Assembly: GCF_963576545.1 (NCBI RefSeq)
Contig: NC_083648.1
Coordinates: 16,071,436 to 16,135,435, forward strand
Direction of reading: 5' to 3'
DNA length: 64,000 nt
DNA from: Limanda limanda
Taxonomy: Eukaryota; Chordata; Actinopteri; Pleuronectiformes; Pleuronectidae
Shown: piece by piece, positions 21,901 to 31,600 of the stretch
Layout of the letters: every line of letters starts with the position of its first letter
How positions within the stretch are numbered: the first letter of the stretch is position 1
Notes under the pieces: generated by a model
Databases searched by the model: none
What the model saw: the letters and a program-made list of their open reading frames with translations, nothing else
Told to the model about the DNA's origin: nothing
Position numbers and translations under genes: made by a program

Positions 21901-23198
21901 AGCTGTAACCAGCAATAAATAAATAACAGCTGCAAGCCCAGTCTTGAACCGCTGATCTAAACTTTGCACTATTGTCTTGATTTTATAAAAACAAGAATGT
22001 CTCAGAGCAAGGACATACACTCACACACTCAGACATGCATGCATATCTAACAAGACATATTTCATTTTGCAGTATCTTTTGCAACAGCTAGAATTAACCA
22101 CAAATATGCATGAATACTGTAGACACGCTTCAGATTTATTTGTCATCGAAAGTCAGTGACCGTGCGTTGACCCTGAGCACCATGGGAATCTTTGGCTCCA
22201 TGCAGAAAGGGCAACATGGATCTGTTCGTTAAACACACAGACAGACACAAATATTGCTATGTGCACATTGCCATCGTTCTCTCCTCTCTCTTTCAGGCGC
22301 CTCCCAACCGAGGGCACAAATTGCAAAATCCTTCATCCTACATGTGCATTTCTAATACCGCCTCATTGAAGATAAGAGCAGAATAGCTTAATAGGGCCTC
22401 TGCCTCCACTCCCTTCATCTTGGTACAATTATCATCTAATGTGACAGGTGACATTTTCTACCACGCTGGGCCAGCCTCTTGTTGAGAACTCAAAAGCTTG
22501 ATAATGGAGTGTAACTGAAAAAGACCACTTCTGTGCTGCTCCACACAAAGACACTTCACATGTGGGCATCTTTTCAGGGCCTTGGAGAATGTCATGTCGT
22601 GTTTGTGTTAACGAAAAGAGGGGATGGTGGAGAGCAGGGTTATGATGCAAAATGGCTTCACATGGGTTAGAATGAGGAAGTCGACAAGGAGGAAACAATA
22701 TGTCGCTGTAATGGTCCGTCAGATGGAAATGAGACCAGAGCCCTCACGGAGATCATCTTCTGCTACTTTTCTCTCAGTCACTCAGTCTCTCAGTCACTCT
22801 CCTGTGTGTTTTTACATCACGTACAGCAACTCCTCATCTCCAGAAGAGTCAGTGCTATTAGCAAAAACAGCCCATTAAAATCTGGATTTACAAATGATGC
22901 GGAAGTTCATTAAAGCAGACTAATTTTCTTTCAAACTGTATTCTGCAAGGCTCCATTGTCTGAACATCTATTCAATGTGAATTTAAATTTTTAAGTTGTA
23001 ACTGGACTCTCTTCTGTTTGTCTGCGTGTGTGTTATCAGAAATTATTTAATCATGTCCTCCTTCTGCACATTGAGTCATGTTAAATTGCTCAGTGGCTTG
23101 TAAAGACACCTGAAAAAGCTGGAGGAGACACCAAGTTTTTAACACACAGGTTTATTTATCCCAGTGCTTACACTAACACACGCGTCACCTCTGGCCCA
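18965..23198. other. Intergenic, no gene recognised
   Basis: No exon recognised. The stretch includes AT-rich sequence, small TC patches near 19785-19800 and 22260-22290, short CA tracts near 21852 and 22018, and ordinary open frames with no family signature. The right part leads into the CA-rich target (CCCACACC) of the hAT insertion. Confidence 0.5.
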
Positions 23199-23206
23199 CC
23201 CACACC
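23199..23206. repeat. Left 8-bp target duplication of hAT element
   Basis: CCCACACC directly precedes the CAGGGG terminal repeat and is repeated exactly at 24846-24853. Eight bases is the hallmark of hAT transposition. Confidence 0.9.
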
Positions 23207-23554
23207 CAGGGGTGGACTGGCCATCTGGCATACCGGGCATCGTCCCGGTGGGCCATTGACCCAATGTGGGCCGGTCTGGTCCGCTATGTTGTTGTTGTTT
23301 TTTTTTTTCTCTTCTTCCTCTCTAAATTCCCTCCAATTGGGCCGGCCAATTGGCTACAGAGGGCTAGCAGTGTGTTGCCAGCATCGACACATATTATTGG
23401 TCTATTGTTTGTCATTGTCAATCAATCATGGGCTGACAGGCTCAGAGAGCCCTGACAGTGCTGTCAATCACAACACAAACCAGGGTGGGGCGGGACCTCA
23501 TGGCATTGGCGGGAGGAGTCGCGGGACGGGCTGCTGCTGAGACAGAAACTTAAA

Positions 23555-23738
23555 ATGGATAATAAGAGTAAAAAACGCATCGGGAAAAAAAGCTGAAGTC
23601 TCTGGAGGTGGAGGCTGCTAAATGTGCCAAACTGACGGACCTATGTGGTGCCGGGTTCACCAGCCCAGCAGCAGCAGGTGCGCCGGGAGACGAGCGAGGA
23701 GGACTTGACAATGATGAGCGAGTGGAGGCAGACATGTG
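23555..23738 (+). pseudogene. hAT transposase N-terminal remnant
   Basis: The ATG at 23555 opens a Lys-rich start of 13 codons that stops at TGA. The next frame, offset by one base in the run of seven A's near 23586-23592, continues KLKSLEVEAAKCAKL and on through a Gly/Ala/Asp-rich stretch to a stop at 23736-23738. The pattern resembles the basic N-terminal lead of hAT/zinc-finger-MYM-like transposases in fish. BED finger and catalytic region are absent. Family assignment is tentative; the frame break is seen directly. Confidence 0.5.
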
Positions 23739-23929
23739 AGCGCGCATTTTCAATTTTCAATACATTCTCCAAACTGGCTCGTTACTTGAGCAGCGGAGGT
23801 TGGCGTCGCACGCCTCTACCCACGGCGCACCTCTCTCTCTCCTTCTCACTCGCTGCCCCCTCCCTCCTGAGATGTGCAGGTCCCGGTGGCGTGTTTGCCG
23901 TCGGGGGGGGCAGCGCGAGAGGTTGGTCT

Positions 23930-23984
23930 ATCCCTCCGCAGGTTCACCTTCAGAAATCTTGTTACGACTTTTACTTCCTCTAGA
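23930..23984 (-). pseudogene. 18S rRNA 3'-end fragment (antisense), inside hAT
   Basis: On the minus strand this reads as the conserved 3' end of eukaryotic 18S rRNA, around CTAGAGGAAGTAAAAGTCG and on through the GGTGAACCTGCGGA region. By eye about 51 of 55 positions match the universally conserved sequence. Mismatches fall near 23934, 23950, 23952 and 23957. It covers the last helix and dimethyl-A region only, so it is not a functional rRNA gene. It was most likely captured by the transposon. Confidence 0.75.
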
Positions 23985-24379
23985 ATAGGATAAGAGATAG
24001 TGTCTTATTTTGTGTGCCTAGATCTGGTTTCCCTTTGCTGAGTTATCATAAGGGGCATTGTGTATCACTCTTGCTACTGATGAGAGGTCCATGTTTAGTG
24101 ATATTTACAGAATGTTTTAGTGGTTATACTGTGGTTTATTAATGTTCTTGGGCAGACACAAGAGGCACTTGTTTATAGTTAATTCTTTGTTGTCTCTAGA
24201 TGCACTGGTCCATTACTATTTGAACCTCAGCATCTAGGGTTCAAAATTGGTAAAATTATACATTATATGCATATTGTTGTTGTAATTTTTCAGTCAGTTG
24301 AGATAAATCTTGAGGAGAAACATTTTGGGTTGTTTTGTGTCTGTATAGGCCTACTATAAAAAGCACTTTGCATTTTTAA

Positions 24380-24488
24380 TTTTAGTACTTGTACTTTTAC
24401 TTTTGATACTTAAGTACATTTCAACACCAGATACTTTTGATACTTAAGTACTTTTAATATGAGCTACTTTAAGACTTTTACTCAAGTC
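24380..24488. repeat. Tol2-like subterminal repeat block
   Basis: ACTTTTACTTTTGATACTTAAGTAC is followed by repeated GATACTTAAGTAC and ACTTTTACTCAAGT motifs. This TACTTAAGTA-rich text is typical of subterminal regions of Tol2-type hAT elements in fish. It may be the remains of a second, nested element or shared subterminal sequence of this family. Confidence 0.45.
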
Positions 24489-24845
24489 ACCGTGGGCCTG
24501 CCCTTTTGGGCTGGGCTTCAGCTGCAGATCTAAAGGCTGCTTCCAGGGGCATGGGGCCCTCAGCCTTTGTTTTTCTTTGCTTCTGCACCTTACAACATAC
24601 ATCACACCTTATTTTCACACATCCAAACACTGTTAACACCACTGACGCGTAACATATTTTTGTTTTGTTTTGGTTTGTATGTGGCCTCCCTTCTTGTTGC
24701 CATCTTTGAGCTAGGTGGTAACAGTAGTATGCATGAGAGAAGACGCCGCGAGATTTGTGGACTTCTATGTGGTGTCCGCTGATAATGTAGTGGGCTGGTC
24801 TGGACAGACAATGCCAGGGCTGAATTTTGTCCCAGTCCACCCCTG

Positions 24846-24853
24846 CCCACACC
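24846..24853. repeat. Right 8-bp target duplication of hAT element
   Basis: CCCACACC, an exact copy of 23199-23206. Confidence 0.9.
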
Positions 24854-25500
24854 CACACACACACAACTGCATACACTCCTATTAATGAAACGGGAGGTAT
24901 AAAGAGGGAGGGGACAGCATGAGAGAGTGACGATGTGTGAGAGCGAAGAAGAAGGAAAAGCAAAAGCGAGAGCAAAAGAAAGCGAGGCTAGAAAGGTCCG
25001 CCTGTACAAGCAAGACACCCTCATTACCACATAATCTCTGAAAGGAGGTGAAAAGAGAAAGACGGCCAAGAAATGAGAGGGACGGGGAGTTTGAGGAGAT
25101 TCAATTTGCATTGACGAGGTGACAGGCAGCGCTGGCGGCTAGTTGTTTAAACCTGCATCTGGGGGCTGGGGAAGGGGGTGGGGGGGGCAGAGGAAAAGAT
25201 TAGAGGTGAGAGGGACAGAAAAGGGGAGAGACAAACAAGAGTGAAGAGAAAGAGGGCAAAAGGTCTCGAAAACAGTGGTCATTAGCAGGCAGGACACACA
25301 CACGGAGAAACACACACACACACACAGTTTCTCAGTAAGCTGAGCACATGCCCTTGATAGTGCATTGTAATTAATATTTCATAGGCTTTCTCTTGCAGGT
25401 AAAGGGAAATGAGGACGAGATGAAGAGACTCGTAGAGAAAAAGATTGAGGTAGAGAAAAAGACATTTCTTAGAATGTGCTTATTTGTTTGAGCTCACTAC
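24854..25500. other. Intergenic, purine-rich, no gene
   Basis: The strand is strongly purine-rich from about 24890 to 25270 (GAGAGAA, AAGCGAGAG runs), with a G-run near 25170-25187 and (CA)n at 25311-25326. Long minus-strand open frames here (for example 24602-25111) are pyrimidine-biased translations with no domain. Confidence 0.55.
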
Positions 25501-25508
25501 GTGCAACT
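25501..25508. repeat. Left direct repeat GTGCAACT
   Basis: The same eight bases recur at 26431-26438 on the far side of the element with ends TAGCCTG...CAGGCTA. Including the preceding base, 8 of 9 match (C here, T there), so the duplication may be 8 or 9 bp. Confidence 0.6.
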
Positions 25509-26429
25509 TAGCCTGACATTGTCATACTCAATTCTAGTCAGAATATGCGTCTGAGACCGCTCCATTGGGCTGTGATTATGGGGCGTGTTTCAACCGAACC
25601 AGGAAAAAAAATGCCTCTTCGCTCAATTGGATAGACCTACAACCAATCAAAGCAACGTAGTATGTGACGTATGTTTAGCGACATTGTGAGTTATTTACTA
25701 AGTCAGATAGTCAAGACTTTCTCTTACCATAAAAAAACAACACACTGGTTTCCTCATTGAGATCTTTATTACAAGATGAACAACTCCTGTGGCAGTTAAA
25801 CGGAATCCGTTCAATGGTTACACTTGTAAATAAGCGTTGCTGTGCTCCCAGGCCCCGCTGAGAGAGCAGCTATTCGCTGAGAGCTAGCTCGATTTGACAG
25901 CTCTCGACCTCTCAGTCCGGTTGTTGTCACGCCCTCACTTACGGAACTCCTCACCCAGACCCGGGTCTGTCCGGGTTCCCTTCCCGTGAACTGACGGTCC
26001 GTTAGCGGACTATGGTCTATGGTGCGGACATGAAGCCGAGCCGCGGAGGCTAGCTCCGGGCTGCTGCCTCCAGCTGCCAACATCCTCCCTGTGCTGCGTT
26101 CAGGGCAACCTCGTTCAGGGAAACCTTCTGCCACATAGCGACCATGCAATAGTTTTATCGATGAAAAAAGAATGTCCACCTCGTCGTGCACGCCGAGTTG
26201 CATCGCCAATGCCTTGATCGTGTTTCTCTGTTCCTCTTTCAAAATTAATGCGCTATCGATGTCTTCTAAAACAGACTCAATGGCAGCACCTACACATCTC
26301 AGCTCTCCAGCGGCAGGCATTTTTGTGGAAAACAAAGTCAACCCAAGCGCTGTTTGATAACGTAGTTGATTATGTAACTGCTGATCACATATCTATGATT
26401 GGGGCTAAGTTCGTCTGGCACCCAGGCTA
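25509..26429. mobile_element. Putative DNA transposon, TAGCCTG ends, superfamily unknown
   Basis: The left end TAGCCTG (25509-25515) and right end CAGGCTA (26423-26429) are exact inverted complements, flanked by GTGCAACT direct repeats. Homology of the ends beyond seven bases is weak. The left part (GGGGCGTGTTTCAACCGA, then CTCAATTGGATAGACC) resembles a fish repeat I have seen linked to helicase-like open frames, but I cannot name a superfamily. A minus-strand open frame of 169 codons fills the right half. Boundaries rest on the direct repeats and short inverted ends. Confidence 0.6.
25811..26320 (-). CDS. Hypothetical protein, transposon-associated
   Basis: A 169-codon frame from an ATG at 26320 (complement). 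The first 50 residues (through DIDSALILKEEQRNTIKALA) read as structured, helical coding sequence and resemble the lead-in of RecQ-type helicase frames found in fish repeats (the KEEQ motif). No Walker A or other ATPase motif follows. The C-terminal half turns Ser/Gly/Arg-rich and looks like non-coding or frame-shifted sequence. It is probably a truncated or fused remnant rather than a working gene. It could also be the first exon of a longer spliced frame. Confidence in function is low. Confidence 0.3.
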   Translation of the reverse strand: MPAAGELRCVGAAIESVLEDIDSALILKEEQRNTIKALAMQLGVHDEVDILFSSIKLLHGRYVAEGFPERGCPERSTGRMLAAGGSSPELASAARLHVRTIDHSPLTDRQFTGREPGQTRVWVRSSVSEGVTTTGLRGRELSNRASSQRIAALSAGPGSTATLIYKCNH

Positions 26430-26430
26430 T

Positions 26431-26438
26431 GTGCAACT
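26431..26438. repeat. Right direct repeat GTGCAACT
   Basis: An exact copy of 25501-25508, one base (T) after the terminal CAGGCTA. Confidence 0.6.
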
Positions 26439-28555
26439 AGTATTAACATAAAGAATGTGCATCTCCGTCTGCATGCATGGGTGTATATGATGATATGAAT
26501 AATCTGAAGGTGAAACTAGAAATCAATATTAAAGTATCTTGTATATTCATTATAGAAGGGACTTTCCTCGAGAATTTGAGCCATAGTGAAGTCAAAATAT
26601 TAAGAGTTGTTATTTAGAGAGAAAAATGTCATAATATTACGAGCATACAGAAAAGAATGTTGGAAATAAACAACAAAGAAAACCCTGCTTGTCCCTAGTT
26701 CCACCCCTTCTCTCTTCAAGATTCAAAATCTCGATGACTAATCACATGGTTTCTGAGAAAACTATGAAACCCCTTTGAATATCTTACAGTTAACTTTCTT
26801 CTAAATAGAAAGATCTTTGCACAATCAAAGTCCTTATACTTGTGATATTGTGGTGCTGAAGTGCCAAAATATTTAATATTTAGTTATATGTGAAACCTAC
26901 ACTGAAGTATAACTCAACAAGATGCTCCATATTCCTCATTTTAACACATGTGAAACTCTGATCTTCGCACTCTTTAACACGTAGACTACAAAAATTTCTT
27001 TATTCTCTGAAATTTCCCTTTTCAGTGGACCTCATTTTCCAACATACAAAACCATTTAAATAAAGTAAATAAACAAATAAAACATTACTCTGTTTATAGC
27101 TTGTTTGAAGCTTCTTCACAGAAGCGCTTGAGAAATGTCCAGAAATTGATTGATATTTGCAAATCATTTCATGCTGAGGACAACAACAGAACCACAGCAT
27201 TTTTTTCCACCTGTATATTCAGCACCATTTTTGGCCGCGGGTGTTTTGTGTCAATCAGCCATCCATGTGAGGAGCAGAAGTGTTAATAAGCATATAATGA
27301 GAAACAAGTTGGCAATGCGGCCACACCAGGGCCTGGCCATTGCACCACTGGCTCCGCCATGTTTCCAGCCCTTTGTTTTAAGCATATTGTCTGTAACAGT
27401 TCCCAAACGGCCACTTTCCTTCAGCAGCATTCATGAAAGATTGACACGGTAGAAACTGGCTGAGTGGCATGAGGTCTCTGGAGCCGCTTAGATCAATGGA
27501 CGTCCTCTGAGCTTTCCCCCATTTCGAGAGGCACAGGGACCACAGAGGGAGGGGAAGCCAGATTACTGTAGCATTAATAAAACAAAGTGTAATCTGAAAC
27601 AAGAGCAAAAACAAAAGACTGCATCCGTGTTTTTCCCCCAGGCACAGTCTGTGAGACTGTGCGTGCACAGTCTCACTGTGTGTGACATACACACAAGCGC
27701 ACAACGATAGACAAACACACACGCACATGCATGGTGGGATGCATCCATGCTTGTAATGGCATTGTTCCTCGGAAAGGTTAATTCATCCCAGTTCAGCATG
27801 CTGTCATGGAGGGAGCGGGAGAGGAGGAGAAGAAAAATAAGACGTTTTCCGACGTGACCTGCGGGTAAAATCCGGAGAATTGGCTATGGAGTTTACCCGC
27901 AGTTTGCCTTTCACACATGCACAACACAGTGGGAGGTTCTCTGAACAGACCGTTCACAACAGTAACAAATCCTGTGCATTATTCAGGTGAAAGGTGGAGC
28001 AGCAGACAGAGACAGGAAGTGACGAATTAACTTCGCTGCAGAGATCATGCGATTTTCTTGACAACACATGAACAGTGGCGTCAGCTCTTAACACCACAAA
28101 CTGTCTTGACATCTTCAATTGTAGGTGTATAGCAACGATTTTCAGCAGGAGATATTCATTTTCTCTTTGATTTTTTAATTTTTGTTTGTGGCATGTTAGC
28201 AACGTCATCAACCCCTCTACTAGCTTGGGGTGAATTGTGAATCCAGCAGGGGATGCCCTGCTGGATTCACAAATCACCTTCTCCTGGATTTCTATGGACA
28301 TTATACCAGGATATGTATATTATATACAAGTCAGCAGAAACTGGGGAGCGTCCTATTCGGACATTTAAATTCACACATGCACCTCCTCTGGAGAAAATAC
28401 AGAGGAACTGCGAGGTCAATGCATGACTGAACAGAAACCAGAAGATGGGAGTACAGTAATATCCGAGGTGGGAAGGACATGAAGACAAGGAGAGATTGAG
28501 AGATAAGGGAGGCACATAGTCAATGAGTCAATAGAGGGATAGCGATAAAAGTACA
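26439..28555. other. Intergenic, no gene recognised
   Basis: AT-rich with no exon-like segments. The phrase ATCCAGCAGGGGATGCCCTGCTGGAT (28241-28266) forms a near-perfect short palindrome. No other structure is supported. Confidence 0.5.
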
Positions 28556-28640
28556 GAATGGACGGATGGATGGATGGATGGATAGTTCTTTATTGATCCC
28601 AAATTGGGAAATTATTGCAGAGGGAATACATTATCAGAGA
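28556..28640 (-). repeat. LINE/SINE 3' tail with (GGAT)n
   Basis: Read on the minus strand, AATTTCCCAATTTGGGATCA is followed by AATAAAGAAC and tandem ATCC units. This is the familiar 3' terminus of a fish non-LTR element that ends in a tetranucleotide repeat. Only about 85 bases are recognisable, so the copy is severely 5'-truncated. Confidence 0.65.
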
Positions 28641-31600
28641 GTGTATTGTCAGTTACAGGCAATCAAATCAGTGTTCAATCAATGGTTCTCTAGATTTAAA
28701 GCATTTTATCTTGTGTTGCACTGATTCTTGAAACTGATATATTCATAAGCGATACTTGACAAACCTCATAGAATCTCAAAGTTTTTTTTTCCTTTCTAAG
28801 ATCTCAGCAGGTTCCACGTTACCCCAAAACAGACTAAAAGAGTTTTGTTCAAATGCAACTGCCGTCATCACAATATATTTCGAAGTGCTATTTGAGAGGG
28901 TGGTAGACATGTGATCGCGAAAAGATTTATCTCGCTCTACTTTTTGATCACATTTTCTTTCTTTCTTTTGTGTATTTCCGTCTCTATAGTGCAGACAAAC
29001 TTGTAATTTGAATATGATCAAATAAAGTCTTGATAAAGTGTTTAGCTGTTATGGTCCTTTTAACACTGCAAGTCTCTCCATTGCCTATCATTCAACCACA
29101 TTATTTTCCTTCCAAAGAAAAACTTAACTACCAACTTTTAAGAATAAACGTGTGATTTAGTTAGCAGAATTTACCATGGCATGTTAGCCTACATACAAAT
29201 GATCTATCTGCACATGCAGAACTCTCTCAGGGGATGATAGGTAGGTTGTTAATGGGAATAGAATTTGGGTTATTTTGATTTCAAGGGGATGGCATATTCC
29301 CTCTCCAACCTACAAACGGCCAAGTGGTTGTAATTAATTTGGTTTTACAAAGATATTCTTCTCACATTCCAGATCCCACTCCATGACAGTAGGATAAGAT
29401 TGCATTAGAACCTGAAAGACAGAAAGAGGAAGAGACAGACCTCTCGTGTGGTCCAGTGGATCGACTGAGAGCAGAGAGCTAATTATTCTGGGATCTTGTT
29501 TTTTTTTGGTGATTTTTGGGGTCCTCTGCTGTGACTGGAGCATATGGCCTGCCTTAATCAAGCAAATGATTCCCTCCACCCTTCTTGTTAAACCATAACT
29601 AATGGAGTCTTCCTTCCCATAAACATACTAGCAAATACATGCATATTAATATTCAGCCGATCAATCCAAACACAAAACCAGTGGCTCTGTGCCATTTACT
29701 TAACTAACCTAGCTGGTATTTACAGCCATCACACAGGGGACTGGTGGAAGATGAGGCAGATGGTGCATCTAATTGTCTGAGATGGATTCCTTTTCAAAGC
29801 CTTCTCTGATTTAATTCTTATTTAAGAATTACGTGTAACAGTTGGAGGTGAGACTTCCACGAGAATAAGCATATGACAGAGATGAAAAGCTATTCCATAG
29901 AAACTCTAAAAAACAAGAAAATTATAGAAGCTCGAGCCACTGTGGTTGTTCTGGCTTTTGCAGAAGTTCATTTGCAGGGGATTACCATTAAAAAGAAGTA
30001 GACAAAGACATAATTGGTTGCTACAAACAACCACTACCCCGCCTTTCAATCTTTCTCTCCAATCTCTGCTTTTTTCTTACTCCGTTACTCTCTGAGGATG
30101 GGAAGAGTGTCTAGCTGCTTCTACTAGACTCGGAATGAAAACACATCTAAGTCAGGCGTAGCTACCTCTTAAGAGGTATGAACAAGTTCAGTATTGGCCT
30201 TTTTCATACATTGTAAGACACACGAAGGGGGAAAAAAAACATAGCCTAAGCCAGAGAAATACTTTGGCCAGGGTGGTGAAGGCAGCAGGCAGAGATCTGA
30301 AGGAGGGAGCGAGGTCGACCATTTGGAACGAGGGGAAAATTAATTTAGCCAGGAGTGGGCTGTCAAAGGTGGTGATAATAGCAGGAGGTGAGATGATGAT
30401 AGCCTTGATGTGGGAATGCATACTGTGGGCTGCTATGGCATGCTCCTGTGCACACATTATACACACACACACACACACACACGGGTGCACACATTCATGC
30501 AAACGCGGGCACAAGTTATCTTTGGATTGGTGTGTACATGAATATGATAAAGTACTTTCAAAGTCACTCACACAGGCACGTGAACACACACACTTGAATG
30601 TCTTTGCTGTATCAGTTCTCACAGATAAGTGAGCCCTTGCTGGGATGTCTTTTTGAAAAATGGGATTTTTCACAATTTCCCCAATTTCACAAATGTTGCA
30701 TCTACTGGCAGGGAAGAGCAACTTTAAGGACAGGCCTAACAGAAAGCGATCTAACCCTTCCTACTCCGTTGTAGGTCACAAAGCCTTTCTGGGAGACACC
30801 TGTCAGAGACATACTGTATCTATCTACCAATTCTAGAGATCTCTGTCTGTGGCTCGCATGTCTCAAGAACTTTTTCATTTTATCGGGTTCACACTTATTA
30901 TATTGTTGAGGGCCCAAGGAAGGTCAGTGTCGAATTTGGTGCAATTTGGCAAGTGTGATATGTTCAATATCAATACAGGTGACCAGTGCTCGGTAAAGGG
31001 TGGCGGCTGGGACTCATCACAGTGGCTGCATTATCGATCAGTCAGTGACATTCAGCGTGCGGAGTCAAGCTTCACCAAACCTTGAATTAACAGGTAACTG
31101 GCTCTTTGTGCATGAGCCAGGACGCAGCTTCAGGGTTCTGAGCAGCTGGTCTTTATTTGGCACGGCTCAATCACTGTGTGTCCCTTTCCAAAGACCATAA
31201 CAAACAGCCGGGTTTAGAACACAGCATGAACTCTGCCCTTCAGCAAACATATGGCAGGAGGAAATCATTTAAGACTGAATGCATGGATCACTTAAATACT
31301 AAAATATTAGTTGGTTTTCTGCCTTTCATTCTCTTCTTGTGTGTGTTCCAAGCACTCACACACACATAAAAACAAACACCCCAGAACATCTAAACAAAAC
31401 ACGTCTCACTTCTTCCGTCTTCTTTTCCTGCCAGGACTCGGTGAGTGAAAGATGGCAAGTGAAAAGATGGTATCTAGTTTTCCAGGTCATTAGTACCCAG
31501 CATGGTGTGGTGTAATGTTGCGTCTCTAATGCCCACAGCCAGTCATGTTCACTAATGATGTTGAATCACCACCACGGGGTGCCTGCTCCTCACTCTGATG

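Larger units (their letters stand above)
23207..24845 (+). mobile_element. Non-autonomous hAT DNA transposon
   Basis: A 1,639-bp element with perfect 14-bp terminal inverted repeats, CAGGGGTGGACTGG at 23207-23220 and its complement at 24832-24845, inside a perfect 8-bp CCCACACC duplication. CAGGG-type ends with 8-bp duplications are diagnostic of the hAT superfamily. Only a broken stretch of about 60 codons of a transposase-like N-terminus remains (23555-23738), so movement would need an enzyme in trans. The interior is composite: a piece resembling the 18S rRNA 3' end in antisense (23930-23984) and a Tol2-like block of repeated ACTTAAGTAC text (about 24380-24488). The perfect duplication suggests a fairly recent insertion. 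Confidence 0.93.

Noticed and set aside
24487..25111. Overlapping minus-strand frames of 162 and 169 codons
   Set aside because: They straddle the hAT terminus and purine-rich flank, so they are not a single evolved gene. Composition mirrors strand bias.
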